DNA of 64,000 bases. Source: Splendidivirga corallicola. Lineage in GTDB: Bacteria; Bacteroidota; Bacteroidia; Cytophagales; Cyclobacteriaceae. The stretch is taken from positions 461,559-525,558 of the forward strand of contig JAUJEA010000001.1 in NCBI GenBank assembly GCA_030442035.1. Reading direction: 5' to 3'. Of the stretch, positions 9,720-19,299 are shown piece by piece; position 1 is the stretch's first letter; each line of letters starts with the position of its first letter. The notes beneath the pieces are model-generated. The model had not been told where the DNA came from. It saw only the letters and a list, made by a program, of their open reading frames with translations, and did no database searches. The translations under genes and the position numbers were made by a program.

Positions 9720-10386
9720 TATCAGGAATATATATAAGTTCTTTTACCCAGTCTATATGCTTTAAGAAGTCAATAGTTATTTGTTTTGGCCCTGTATCCA
9801 TTTCAAGGATTTGACAGGCTACATCATGCTTCCCTTTTCGGGAAACTGTCATAGTGGCTATATTGCAATGATCATGTGACAATACAGAACTGATAAAAGC
9901 AATACTGCCTTTTTTGTCTTCTGCGGTAATAATTAACGTATGCAGATTGGCACTAAAGTTTGCTTTAAAACCATTTACTTCTACAATACTGATTACACCC
10001 CCTCCTCTACTTTCTCCAATGACCTCAATAGAACGTCCCTTTGCAATTAGATGTAGTTTTATTGAATTTGGATGCATTGTTGATGCATTTCCTACAGATT
10101 TAAATGTATATTTTAATCCCGCTTCTTTGGCATGCTGAAAAGCATCCTTAATTCTTTTATCATCGGTTTTAAAATCCAGTAATCCTGCCAGTATAGCTCT
10201 GTCACTTCCATGGCCTTCATAAGTACGGGCAAAGGAGTTATAAAACGTAATTTCTGCTTCTTCGGGTTTTGCTCCCAAAATCCTTATTGCCGCACGAGCA
10301 ATACGCACAACACCTGCTGTGTGTGAGCTGGAAGGGCCTATCATTACAGGACCTATCATATCAAAAACACTGCTTTTTTCTGCCAT
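9709..10386 (-). CDS. sdaAB: L-serine dehydratase, iron-sulfur type, beta subunit
   Basis: A 225-residue beta subunit of the two-subunit Fe-S L-serine ammonia-lyase, which converts L-serine to pyruvate and ammonia. The N-terminal half has the family signature SVFDMIGPVMIGPSSSHTAG (residues 6-25), and the C-terminal half (about 148-220) is an ACT domain (LIITAEDKKGSIAFISSVLS) likely to sense an amino acid. The catalytic alpha subunit that carries the iron-sulfur cysteines is not in this window. The gene overlaps the tolC-like gene by 11 nt, an unusual pairing of catabolic enzyme and efflux genes. Confidence 0.9.
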   Translation of the reverse strand: MAEKSSVFDMIGPVMIGPSSSHTAGVVRIARAAIRILGAKPEEAEITFYNSFARTYEGHGSDRAILAGLLDFKTDDKRIKDAFQHAKEAGLKYTFKSVGNASTMHPNSIKLHLIAKGRSIEVIGESRGGGVISIVEVNGFKANFSANLHTLIITAEDKKGSIAFISSVLSHDHCNIATMTVSRKGKHDVACQILEMDTGPKQITIDFLKHIDWVKELIYIPDIDL

Positions 10387-10502
10387 AGAGCTTCATTGTC
10401 TAGTTCAAATATTATCCAATAATCATTCAGATGAAAAAAGAAATTTATAAATGGTAAAATACTTCCATGAAATCCGTTTGAGCCATTTTAATGTTGATCG
10501 AT

Positions 10503-10524
10503 TGTCGTGAGGCACATCACGACA
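10503..10524. promoter_or_regulatory. Inverted repeat, possible operator
   Basis: A perfect 8-bp inverted repeat, TGTCGTGA (10503-10510) and TCACGACA (10517-10524), with a 6-nt spacer. It sits between the divergent serine dehydratase and SdpI-family genes, about 115 nt from the first and 150 nt from the second. No T-tract follows on either strand, so a protein-binding site is more likely than a terminator. Confidence 0.45.
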
Positions 10525-10675
10525 CCCAACACTATATTGCTCCTTTAACTATTTACCAAATATTTCAGCTATAATGGGTTGACCTGGCCAAATTTTAGTT
10601 AGTAAAGCTAAGGTATATATATTATTTTCACCGGCTGTAATACTCATCAAACATTTCTTTACACTGAACTAACAA

Positions 10676-11035
10676 ATGGATAAAATGTTATTAGTTCAAT
10701 TTCTCATTGGTCCCTTACTAATCATACTTTCCATGATATTCAGAGCCTTCCCTCCCAGAAAAGTTAATCCAATCTATGGTTACAGATCATCTCTATCTAT
10801 GAAAAACCAAGAGACCTGGGATGAAGCTAACCGATACAGTACTAACCTAATGCTAATAGTTTCCCTCATGACCACTGGATTTCAGGTTTTGGGGTATTTT
10901 TTATTGGAACCTGTTGTTTCAATATTGACTGCCTGTGGGATTTTGGTTGTTGGATTAGTGCTTCTTATGATCTCTACTGAAAAGCATTTAAAAAAATTAT
11001 TTGACCCCGACGGAAATCGGAAATTGACTGAATAA
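10676..11035 (+). CDS. SdpI-family small membrane protein
   Basis: A 119-residue protein with three predicted membrane helices (about 4-22, 57-77 and 80-98). Between the first two is the conserved motif FPPRKVNPIYGYRSSLSMKN followed by ETWDEANRY, the hallmark of the SdpI family. SdpI in Bacillus gives immunity to the SdpC toxin, but short SdpI-like proteins are widespread and mostly of unknown function, so an immunity role is not shown here. The gene is isolated on the plus strand, with no toxin-like gene beside it. Confidence 0.82.
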   Translation: MDKMLLVQFLIGPLLIILSMIFRAFPPRKVNPIYGYRSSLSMKNQETWDEANRYSTNLMLIVSLMTTGFQVLGYFLLEPVVSILTACGILVVGLVLLMISTEKHLKKLFDPDGNRKLTE

Positions 11036-11248
11036 AAGTGCTTCCGTCCTGATTAACTCCAAATACGTGATAAATTATTTTAATGCTTTAGATACGAAAA
11101 TAATTACACCAAATGCTGATTGATCGGGCAACAATTAAAGATTGCCGGGAAAATTGGCCTGTCTTACCATAAGTTATTCCCATTGTATACCAATTACTTA
11201 ATTAAGGCATATAAAATGGGAAAGTTCAATCCCATTTTCACAAATCAA

Positions 11249-11794
11249 CTATTCTACTTTTTCCTGAATGCCCGAATAGAGGTCATCACTTTGACCATCA
11301 GAATCAAAATCCAGAAAGCCGGTAAAAGTGGTTCTGTTATTGTTGAGCTCAGTTTTATAAGCTATTCTTATTCCATCAATCGTCAGGATCAAACTGTCTT
11401 CGTTGATTTCCCATTGACCGGAAGTTTCCCCAACAATAGAATCATTTAAACCAATATAAACAGATCTGAAAGTTCCGTTCTCCAGATAGGTTGTCTCGAT
11501 TGGTTTGATCTTAAGTATATTTTCCCATTGCCCCTCCTCAGCAAGCATTGTGCTATCTGTCTCAGAATTGTTATATGAATTCATGTGAACATGTAAAGAA
11601 ACATTGACCCATTTACCTATCATGCGATTTTTCAGATCAATGGAGGGAGATGCTTCACTGGCGCTTTCCATATTCTGGGTCTGCTGGTCTTTCTTTTTTG
11701 TATCGCATCCCAAAAAAATAATTGTAGAACAAAAGATAATTGATCCAATGATTTTTATCGTGGGATTAATATTGTGTTGAAATAAAATGCTCAT
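11249..11794 (-). CDS. Hypothetical lipoprotein, lipocalin-like size
   Basis: A 181-residue lipoprotein. The hydrophobic N-terminus ends in a lipobox with Cys30 (FLGCDTKKK), and a low-complexity polar linker follows. The mature part (about 50-175) is beta-rich, with repeated patterns like GKWVNVSL, GTFRSVYIGLND, GQWEINEDSLILTIDG and AYKTELNNNRTTFTGF. These resemble the small lipocalin-like lipoproteins of Bacteroidota but I cannot assign a named family. Three 16-bp tandem repeats lie immediately upstream of its start. It is on the same strand as thyA, which precedes it by 174 nt. Confidence 0.7.
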   Translation of the reverse strand: MSILFQHNINPTIKIIGSIIFCSTIIFLGCDTKKKDQQTQNMESASEASPSIDLKNRMIGKWVNVSLHVHMNSYNNSETDSTMLAEEGQWENILKIKPIETTYLENGTFRSVYIGLNDSIVGETSGQWEINEDSLILTIDGIRIAYKTELNNNRTTFTGFLDFDSDGQSDDLYSGIQEKVE

Positions 11795-11807
11795 GAAGTA
11801 TTATTAA

Positions 11808-11855
11808 AGTGTTAAAGTACTAGAGTGTTAAAGTGCTAGAGTGTCAAAATACTAA
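11808..11855 (+). repeat. Three tandem copies of a 16-bp repeat
   Basis: Units AGTGTTAAAGTACTAG, AGTGTTAAAGTGCTAG and AGTGTCAAAATACTAA follow each other without gaps. The unit is the same as the pair at 2608-2639. The array begins 14 nt upstream of the start codon of the minus-strand lipoprotein gene, so it probably lies in its leader or promoter. Confidence 0.7.
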
Positions 11856-11968
11856 AGAATATGAAAATCTTCAATCTTTGGTGACTGATTCATGTGACTC
11901 AATGCCAGGCTTGGATTGACCAATGATCTGTACTCTCAACTTTTTTCAGAAAAAATTCCTTCGTTTTT

Positions 11969-12763
11969 TTAAATGGCCACTGCTGCTTTGATGTGTGGAT
12001 GAGGGTCGTAATTTTCCACTTTAATATCTTCATAGGTGAAATCAAAAATATTCTTGATTTCCGGATTAAGTCTTAGCTGAGGCAGCGGACGCGTGTCTCT
12101 TGTTAGTTGGAGTTCCGCTTGTTCCAGATGATTTGAATACAGGTGGGCATCTCCAAAGGTATGCACAAAATCACCTGGCTTCAGATTACAGACCTGGGCC
12201 ACCATCATGGTAAGCATGGCATAAGAAGCAATATTAAAAGGAACTCCAAGAAATACATCTGCACTTCTTTGATACAATTGACAAGACAATTTTCCGTCAG
12301 ATACATAAAACTGGAAAAAAGCATGGCATGGGGGAAGTGCCATTTTTTCAATTTCGCTGACGTTCCAGGCACTCACAATGATACGCCTGGAATCAGGATT
12401 ATTTTTTATCTGATCAATGATTTGTGAGATTTGATCTATTTTCCTGCCATCCGGTGTTGGCCAGCTTCTCCATTGTGAGCCATAAACCGGACCCAAATTG
12501 CCTTCTTCATCCGCCCATTCATCCCATATCGATACACCATTATCTTTTAGATATTGAATGTTTGTATCACCTTTTAAGAACCATAACAATTCATGTGTGA
12601 TGGATCTCATGTGTACTTTTTTAGTCGTCACCAGAGGGAAACCTTCACTAAGATCAAAGCGCATTTGATGGCCGAAAACACTAAGTGTACCTGTTCCTGT
12701 TCTATCTTCTTTTTTGGTTCCTGTATCGAGAATTCTTTGGATTAGATCTAAGTATTGCTTCAT
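11969..12763 (-). CDS. thyA: Thymidylate synthase
   Basis: A 264-residue enzyme that methylates dUMP to dTMP with 5,10-methylenetetrahydrofolate. Length equals that of the E. coli enzyme. The sequence has the N-terminal [11 protein letters not shown] loop (about 21-31), the catalytic cysteine C146 in [13 protein letters not shown], the dUMP-binding [18 protein letters not shown] region (about 165-182) and the invariant C-terminal tail ending in VAI. It is unrelated in function to its neighbours. A good Bacteroidota -7 box (TAACTTTG) lies 37 nt upstream of the ATG. Confidence 0.97.
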   Translation of the reverse strand: MKQYLDLIQRILDTGTKKEDRTGTGTLSVFGHQMRFDLSEGFPLVTTKKVHMRSITHELLWFLKGDTNIQYLKDNGVSIWDEWADEEGNLGPVYGSQWRSWPTPDGRKIDQISQIIDQIKNNPDSRRIIVSAWNVSEIEKMALPPCHAFFQFYVSDGKLSCQLYQRSADVFLGVPFNIASYAMLTMMVAQVCNLKPGDFVHTFGDAHLYSNHLEQAELQLTRDTRPLPQLRLNPEIKNIFDFTYEDIKVENYDPHPHIKAAVAI

Positions 12764-12799
12764 TGGGTGAAATTCAATATCATCTTACAATGTGTTTTA

Positions 12800-12807
12800 C
12801 AAAGTTA
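12800..12807 (-). promoter_or_regulatory. Candidate -7 promoter box of thyA
   Basis: TAACTTTG on the minus strand fits the Bacteroidota -7 consensus TAnnTTTG exactly and would give a leader of about 30 nt. I see no convincing TTG -33 element at the usual spacing. Confidence 0.4.
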
Positions 12808-12900
12808 TCATTTTAGAAAATTTATTCTAAGCTTTTCGAGTATACTTCAAGATGACAGTAATGGTGTGATCGATAATTATTCCATCTTTACTAAAAGAAA

Positions 12901-12934
12901 AAGGGTGTATCATAAGTAACCATGATACACCCTT
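12901..12934 (-). terminator. Intrinsic terminator of Sus operon 1
   Basis: A perfect 13-bp stem (AAGGGTGTATCAT at 12901-12913 paired with 12922-12934) with an 8-nt loop, followed on the minus strand by the T-rich TTTCTTTTAG. It lies about 43 nt past the stop codon of susD1. Confidence 0.85.
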
Positions 12935-12976
12935 ATTAGGCTTAGCTTTAGGTTGAGTTTATATTGTGTTGTTTAA

Positions 12977-14380
12977 CTAATAGCCATCGTTTTGCTTAAT
13001 GTTCGGATTGGCGTTGATTTCATCGGCGGGAATTGGTAAAATAAATCGGTTATCCGGATAATTTATTTCACAAATGATTGATGAGCATTGATTCCTGATA
13101 ACGTTCATCTCATTTCTCATCAAATCCCACAAACGATGTCCCTCAAACATCAATTCGATTCTTCTTTCAAGCAAGATCTCATCGATCAAAGCCTGTCCGG
13201 TAGCCGTTACGTCAGCGGCAGTTGATAAACCTCTTTGTCTGATAGCATTCAGATCCGATTGAGCGCCGGTATCATTGTTGAGATTGGCTCTTGCTTCCGC
13301 ACGGATCAAATAAATTTCTGATAATCTTAATACAGGTGTATTATCTTCTCCTGTGGTACTGGGAAATTTGTTTACCCTTACAGGTCCATAAATACCTGAT
13401 AAATTAGGATCGCCTTTAAACAGCTGCTCTCGTACATCTCCGACCGGTATCAAACTGATAACATCATTGGAAGGAAGATAATCTCCATATCCTTCGGTAA
13501 TATACATTCTTCCAAGTGCATCCGATCCTCGGTTATCTGTAGAAGTCATGGCAATTTCAAACATTGCATCCGGGGGAGTTCCCGCCATCCAGGCATTCAC
13601 ATATTCAGCGTTAGAGGTAAGTCCACTACTTCCATTGATTGCCTCGGTGGCTAATTGTTCTGCATTTGCCCAATCTTGCCTGTACAGATGTACTCGGGCC
13701 AATAAACCTTGTACTGCCAATTTCGATAGAATGGTAGAGCTTCCTCTATCAGCATTCATCATTGAAATAGCTGTGGTCAGATCACTCACAATCTGATTGT
13801 ATACCTCATTAACAGTATTTCTCGAAGGCTCTGCAAATTGATCGAATTCAGTTACAATAGGAATACCGGGATGCGCTGCACCAGAAGTAAAATTGAAAGT
13901 TTGCGCATAAATTCTTACCAAATCATGATGTACTAAAGCTCTCAATGCATAAGCTTCACCTATGATCTGGTCCTGCTCAGCTTTCACAGCAGGTGCCAGT
14001 TCTACAGTGCTGTTAATGATATTATTAGCTCTGTTAATGACATCATACATCTGGTTCCACATATTCCTTGGAATGAAATCGGTTGCATTACCGCTATATT
14101 CCGCCCATTCCTTGGCTCTGTTGGCACTTGCATTTTGTTTTACATTATCGCTCATCACATCGGGAACAAGCACGAAGTACCTTCCATAATAATTGGAACT
14201 TGATAATCCATCATATACACCGGTAATAGCAGCTCTGAAATCATCCAGTGTTATTAAAGCATTTTCAGTAGCAACAGATTGCTGTGGAGTTAATTCCAAG
14301 AAATCTTCCGAGCATGAAAATACCGTAAATACTGTAAGCACGAAGGCTATCTTTATAGATCTATTCTTTATATTTTTCAT
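12977..14380 (-). CDS. RagB/SusD-family outer-membrane lipoprotein 1
   Basis: A 467-residue surface lipoprotein that forms the lid on the SusC-like transporter encoded 25 nt upstream. The lipobox cysteine is C23 (FSCSEDFLELTPQ), with the DFLEL.P start typical of SusD proteins. TPR-like helices run through about 60-250, and the C-terminal half holds the conserved LRLSEIYLIRAEA (about 346-358) and LLERRIELMFEGHRLWDLMR (about 400-420) signatures. The ligand cannot be read from the sequence. An intrinsic terminator follows, so this is the last gene of its operon. Confidence 0.93.
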   Translation of the reverse strand: MKNIKNRSIKIAFVLTVFTVFSCSEDFLELTPQQSVATENALITLDDFRAAITGVYDGLSSSNYYGRYFVLVPDVMSDNVKQNASANRAKEWAEYSGNATDFIPRNMWNQMYDVINRANNIINSTVELAPAVKAEQDQIIGEAYALRALVHHDLVRIYAQTFNFTSGAAHPGIPIVTEFDQFAEPSRNTVNEVYNQIVSDLTTAISMMNADRGSSTILSKLAVQGLLARVHLYRQDWANAEQLATEAINGSSGLTSNAEYVNAWMAGTPPDAMFEIAMTSTDNRGSDALGRMYITEGYGDYLPSNDVISLIPVGDVREQLFKGDPNLSGIYGPVRVNKFPSTTGEDNTPVLRLSEIYLIRAEARANLNNDTGAQSDLNAIRQRGLSTAADVTATGQALIDEILLERRIELMFEGHRLWDLMRNEMNVIRNQCSSIICEINYPDNRFILPIPADEINANPNIKQNDGY

Positions 14381-14405
14381 TTTCTCTGAAATTTAGGATT
14401 TAACA

Positions 14406-17400
14406 CTACAGTCCGATATCAATGCCAAAAGCAATCGTTTTCACGTTCGGTACAACTCCGTTGGCTACACCATTGATTTGTTGTTCCGGATCAAGGTAAA
14501 GATCGCCATCCCTGGTCCAGGTCCATAAATTGGTGGCAGTGCTATATACACGTAAGGATCTGAGATTTAACTTGTCAGTAAGTGTACTCGGCAAGTTATA
14601 TGACAAAGTAATATTTCTCAATCTTATATGACTCGCATCATAAAGATATCGGGTAGAGTTACGTTGGTTACTACTACTTCTGTTACCCCAAGAAAATCTT
14701 GGAACATTGGTAATATCTCCCGGCTGCTGCCATCTGTCCAATACTAATGTTGATTGACTCCTCGGCGTAAATCTTCCATCGCCCTGAATTACCCAGGCTG
14801 TGGCATCATACACATAATTTCCAATGGAATAATTGAATTGGAAAGAAAGTGACAATCCTTTATAACTTAACGTATTGTTAAAACCTCCAAAGAAATCAGG
14901 TGTTGCACTTTTCCCTATCAGGAATCTTTCTGCTTCACTGATGTTACTGGTAGTTTCTGTTCTTGTGCTGTCGGTATACCACAAAGGAGCTCCATCATCA
15001 GGATTAACACCAGCCCATTCCCACATATAGAAAGACTGAAAATCTTCTCCTTGTCTTCTCAGCTTACTTCCATCAATGAATTCTTCATTCAGCTTGGTCA
15101 CCTCATTTTTCAGGAAAGTGATATTAAAACCTGTGTTCCATACAAAATCACCTTTGTTAATAACATCTGCATTCAAGGTAATTTCCCAACCGGAATTTTT
15201 CATCTCTCCAAAATTCTGGAGAAGACCTGTGAAACCAGTGGTTGATGAAATAGGAACATCCAGCAATAAGTCCGAAGAAACACGGTTGAAGTATTCCAAA
15301 ATACCACTGACCTTTCCTCCAAACAAACCAAAGTCTAATCCGACATTAAAGTTTTCCTGAGTTTCCCAGGTCAATTCAGGGTTTCCAATCTGAGAAGGTC
15401 GGCTTCCGGGAACACCATCATAATCTGCACCAAAGGCATAAAGTCCAACTGATGGGAAGTTACCTAAGGCAGCATTTCCAGTGACACCATAACTTGTTCT
15501 CAAGCGTAGATCAGAAATAAAACTGACGTTTGACAGGAAATCTTCCTGGTTTAATCTCCATGATCCGCCGACAGACCAGAAAGTTCCATAACGGCTATTG
15601 GATCCAAATCTGGAAGAACCATCACGCCTAATGCTAAAAGATGCGTAGTATTTATTCTTGAAATCATAGTTAAATCTTGAAAAAAGTGAGGAGAAACTAT
15701 ACTCACTTCGATCACTGGAAGCCGTAGTCGGATTTGCAGCACTTGCCAATGTTCTCAGGGTTGGGTTTGGATATCCTTCTCCAACAGCCAGCACTCTGTC
15801 TCTGTTTGATTTTTGTGCTTCATAACCAACCAATACATCAACATTGTGGGCTTCATTGAAGGTTTTTCCCCAGGTTGCTGTTTGTGTACCTATCCAATTG
15901 AAATCGGAAATACGGGATTCCTGGCCTCGTCCACCTACGTTACGTCCATCACCGTATCTGCCATTTCTAAAGAAAAATTCATTGATACGAATAAAATCAA
16001 CACTCCAGGCCGTTTTTAATTTTAATCCTTGAACAATCTCATATTCTGCAGATATGTTATCAATGATGCGTAGTTGATCGAACTCCCTTGTATCATCACC
16101 ACTTAAACTTCCCACCGGGTTATTTCCACCCATAAAGAAATTTCTATGGTCTCCATAGAACCTTCCCTGATCATCTCGAATAGGAATAGTAGGGGCCAAC
16201 AACAAGGCGTTATACATTGGGTTGGCCCAGGCTGTTCCGTCTGAAAATCCTTGCTGGTCGACATTGGACACCGTAATATTATTGGTGACTTTCAGTTTAT
16301 CTGTCAAATTCAAACTTAGGTTCAATCTGGAAGAAAAGCGCTCCATTTGAGAACCGATAATGTGGCTCTCCTGCTTGAAGTACGATCCCGAAGCAAAATA
16401 CGTCAAGGCATCTGTTCCACCGCTAGCACTAAGATCGTAGCTTTGATTGATACCCGTTCTTGTGATGGCGTCCAACCAATCAGTATCTACACCTGGTTGA
16501 GGAAAATCGTTATCAAATCTGGCTTGAGCCTGTGCTAACGTTTCACCTCTGTTCATCCATCCTTCCAAATACAATTCCGTGTACTGCTCCCGGTTCAAAG
16601 GTTGCAAAATATTATCCTGAGCCACACTGTTGAAACCTACCTGTGACCGGATATCGATTTTTGCTTTACCCTTACCACCGCTTTTGGTAGTAATCAAGAT
16701 AACACCATTGGCACCTCTTGAACCATAAATAGCTGTAGCGGAAGCATCTTTTAAAACAGTCACAGTTTCAATATCATTAGGGTTAATTCCTGACATTGTG
16801 TTAGCTGTTTCATTCAACCTGGTAATATCACCAGTTTGAACCGGTATTCCGTCAATCACATATAACGGTTCACTGGATGCTGTAATTGAACCAATACCTC
16901 TGATCCGGACCTGAACATCCGCACCAGGCTGACCATTGTTAACTACAGCCTGTAGTCCTGCCACATTCCCCTGTAAAGTTTGTTCGAAGGATGGCAACGG
17001 CACCTGCTGCAATTTCTCGGCTCCTACTGTTTCAACCGATCCGGTAAGTGATTCTTTTGATTGAGTACCATATCCGATAACAATTACTTCCGTTAACTGA
17101 TTAATATCCGGAGTCATGGTCACGTTAACCACGGTTCTATCCCCTATCTCAATTTCTTCAGTTAGATAACCTACAAATGAAAAAATCAAGGTAGTGGCAT
17201 CGTCAGGTATATCAAGTTGGTATGAACCTTCTGCATCTGTAATTGTTCCTACAGTGGTTCCCTTTACAAGGATATTTACGCCAGGTAACCCTTCACCGTC
17301 CTCAGCGGTTACTTTACCTGAAATTCCTTTAAAGAGTATGATCTCCAATTTTGAAGCATTCAATTGGCCTCTTCTGATCTTTTTAACATCAATGTTATTA

Positions 17401-17738
17401 TTGATCTGTTTAAAATGTAATAGTGCCTCTTTTGAAACTTCTTTTAGAATTTCTGCAATGGAGTACTTTTTTAAAGGCATGTTGATGGATACATCCTTGT
17501 CAATGTCTTTGATGTCGTAATTGAATTTAAATTGAGACTCCTTTTCGATGGATCTCAGTACATCAATCACGGACATTCCCTCATATTCCGTAACAAGGTG
17601 CGCTTGACTAACACTTTGATACTTTTGTGCAATAACATCATTAGCTAACAAGACTGTTGCAAAAGCAGCTTGAATCAAACAGCTATAGATAAGGTATTTT
17701 GTAGCCATGATTACTAGTGGGAGTAATTTTCTTTTCAT
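14406..17738 (-). CDS. SusC/RagA TonB-dependent transporter 1, with STN domain
   Basis: An outer-membrane TonB-dependent transporter of about 1110 residues. From the ATG at 17738 the order is signal peptide, an STN (secretin/TonB N-terminal) domain of about 60 residues (MSVIDVLRSIEKESQFKFNY onward), a carboxypeptidase-regulatory-like domain (ISGKVTAEDGEGLPGVNILV onward), the SusC plug signature (VIVIGYGTQSKESLTGSV and DASATAIYGSRGANGVILIT) and a C-terminal beta-barrel. A longer frame starts at 17789, but the 17 extra residues (MRFRLFIETKSNKQSKI) are charged and would spoil the signal peptide, so I prefer 17738. The STN domain is the known contact for FecR-type anti-sigma factors, matching the fecR gene just upstream. 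Confidence 0.93.
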   Translation of the reverse strand: MKRKLLPLVIMATKYLIYSCLIQAAFATVLLANDVIAQKYQSVSQAHLVTEYEGMSVIDVLRSIEKESQFKFNYDIKDIDKDVSINMPLKKYSIAEILKEVSKEALLHFKQINNNIDVKKIRRGQLNASKLEIILFKGISGKVTAEDGEGLPGVNILVKGTTVGTITDAEGSYQLDIPDDATTLIFSFVGYLTEEIEIGDRTVVNVTMTPDINQLTEVIVIGYGTQSKESLTGSVETVGAEKLQQVPLPSFEQTLQGNVAGLQAVVNNGQPGADVQVRIRGIGSITASSEPLYVIDGIPVQTGDITRLNETANTMSGINPNDIETVTVLKDASATAIYGSRGANGVILITTKSGGKGKAKIDIRSQVGFNSVAQDNILQPLNREQYTELYLEGWMNRGETLAQAQARFDNDFPQPGVDTDWLDAITRTGINQSYDLSASGGTDALTYFASGSYFKQESHIIGSQMERFSSRLNLSLNLTDKLKVTNNITVSNVDQQGFSDGTAWANPMYNALLLAPTIPIRDDQGRFYGDHRNFFMGGNNPVGSLSGDDTREFDQLRIIDNISAEYEIVQGLKLKTAWSVDFIRINEFFFRNGRYGDGRNVGGRGQESRISDFNWIGTQTATWGKTFNEAHNVDVLVGYEAQKSNRDRVLAVGEGYPNPTLRTLASAANPTTASSDRSEYSFSSLFSRFNYDFKNKYYASFSIRRDGSSRFGSNSRYGTFWSVGGSWRLNQEDFLSNVSFISDLRLRTSYGVTGNAALGNFPSVGLYAFGADYDGVPGSRPSQIGNPELTWETQENFNVGLDFGLFGGKVSGILEYFNRVSSDLLLDVPISSTTGFTGLLQNFGEMKNSGWEITLNADVINKGDFVWNTGFNITFLKNEVTKLNEEFIDGSKLRRQGEDFQSFYMWEWAGVNPDDGAPLWYTDSTRTETTSNISEAERFLIGKSATPDFFGGFNNTLSYKGLSLSFQFNYSIGNYVYDATAWVIQGDGRFTPRSQSTLVLDRWQQPGDITNVPRFSWGNRSSSNQRNSTRYLYDASHIRLRNITLSYNLPSTLTDKLNLRSLRVYSTATNLWTWTRDGDLYLDPEQQINGVANGVVPNVKTIAFGIDIGL

Positions 17739-17918
17739 AATTTTGCTCTGTTTGTTGGACTTAGTTTCAATGAATAGTCTAAATCTCAATCGGTAATGTT
17801 GTCATCCCTCAATGCACAATTACCCTTGAGATGAAAGCAATTAGGGCCGTCTTCTTAAGTCGGTCCTATTTTTCTAAGATGAGTTGTAGTACATAGGGTA
17901 GTCATTTAGTTTTACAAG

Positions 17919-18992
17919 TCAATTGAATTTAATAAGAACCTGATTGTCGATTATTTCAAATGTAAAATCCTCTACGAAACCTATTCGTTCAAGTATCCTG
18001 TCCAAGCTCTCTCGTTGAAATTCCCCACTGAAATTCCATTCTTCCCTCAATTTATTTTTCAAGATGATCTTGACATTGAACCATCTTTCCAACTTTCGTT
18101 TTACTATATCAAATGAGGCATTGTTGAAATATAAGATCCCTTGCTTCCAGGCGATATCCTCTCTATAATCATATTCTGCCTTGCTGAAACTTAGATTCTT
18201 TCGGTTATACAACAGCTTTTCTCCCGGATCCAAAACTATTCCATTTTCTCCTGCATCATGCTGGTTTCCTATAGAAGTCACGTCTTTAACGACCACTTTA
18301 CCTGTAACCAGCGAAACTTTGATATCCAAATCATCCGGAAACGCATTAATATTAAAAGAAGTACCTAGTGCCGTTACTTCCAGGTTATTTACTTGCACAC
18401 TAAATGGTTTTTCCACATTCCGAGCCACTTCAAAAAATGCTTCCCCATCCAATTTCACAATTCTATCTTTTGAAGAAAATTTTTCCGGATAGGTGATAGA
18501 GCTTTCCGAGTTCAACCAAAGAACCGTTCCATCCGGTAATGAAATCATGGATTTCTGACCCTTTGGGTTCGATTTGGTGATGTTAGTGACTATAACTTCA
18601 GAAGCATCACCGTCTTGTGTCCTGTATTTATTATAAATTAAAGCTGTTACCAATAATAACAACGCAACAGCCGCTACCCGCAACCAAACCCTACTAGTGT
18701 TTGGAGCGTCCATTGTGTCCAAATAATGCTTTCCCGGAGATACTTTATTTCTTTTATCTTCCTTTAGAATGCTGTGAAGAACGTCATCATAATCATCTTT
18801 TTCAGGTTCAACAGCCTCAAAAGAAATCGCCATAAGAATTTCTCTTGCTGCCATCATATTTTCCCTTTGCTCAGGGTGGCTATTCATCCAGCTTTTCCAA
18901 AAAATTTCGGATTCAGCATCGGGATTCTTAACCCATCGCTTGAATTCTTCATTCTTTAAAAAATCTTCAACCTGAAAATTTTCAGATTCCAT
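17919..18992 (-). CDS. FecR-family anti-sigma factor 1
   Basis: A 357-residue inner-membrane anti-sigma regulator. The cytoplasmic part (1-100) has the FWKSWMNSHPEQRENMMAAR pattern seen in Bacteroidota FecR proteins, one membrane helix spans about 101-120, the periplasmic FecR domain (about 135-240) contains LPDGTVLWLNSESSITYPEKF and FEVARNVEKPFSVQV, and a C-terminal secretin-like domain (about 285-357) ends the protein. It should relay the signal from the STN domain of SusC1 to sigma factor 1. The leader contains an A-tract and a C-rich run similar to that before fecR 2. Confidence 0.92.
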   Translation of the reverse strand: MESENFQVEDFLKNEEFKRWVKNPDAESEIFWKSWMNSHPEQRENMMAAREILMAISFEAVEPEKDDYDDVLHSILKEDKRNKVSPGKHYLDTMDAPNTSRVWLRVAAVALLLLVTALIYNKYRTQDGDASEVIVTNITKSNPKGQKSMISLPDGTVLWLNSESSITYPEKFSSKDRIVKLDGEAFFEVARNVEKPFSVQVNNLEVTALGTSFNINAFPDDLDIKVSLVTGKVVVKDVTSIGNQHDAGENGIVLDPGEKLLYNRKNLSFSKAEYDYREDIAWKQGILYFNNASFDIVKRKLERWFNVKIILKNKLREEWNFSGEFQRESLDRILERIGFVEDFTFEIIDNQVLIKFN

Positions 18993-19299
18993 ATAAACAA
19001 TATCTTAACGTCTCACCTATATAAGGGGGGAATTGGTTAAATGACATCTATTTTTTTAAAAAAATTTTGAAATAAAAGAGCATGTTCTTTTTCCCAAGGG
19101 AGAATTTCGATGATTTACACAAACAAAAAATTGAATATCAACAAGATATAAGAAGCCAGCGTTTTCTATTTGCTTACCAAAAAATTTCTCGAAATAAACT
19201 TATCACCTGTATCTGTTACCAAAGTGACGCTTGGTAAAAAGGCTAATTTGGAATGTTTAAAACTTGTCCTAAATATTGTTAGAATGGGGGTAACACCTA
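18993..19299. other. Intergenic region between sigma 1 and fecR 1
   Basis: A 307-nt gap within an expected sigma-fecR pair. No open frame of note. Near the fecR start it carries, on the minus strand, a T/A-run (about 19051-19067) and a run of six C (19025-19030). I found no -7 box. Confidence 0.5.

Noticed and set aside
11120..11449. Plus-strand 109-codon frame
   Set aside because: It overlaps the antisense of a well-supported lipoprotein gene and has no recognisable features.
11808..11855. Possible CRISPR array
   Set aside because: The 16-bp units abut one another with no spacers and no cas genes are near.
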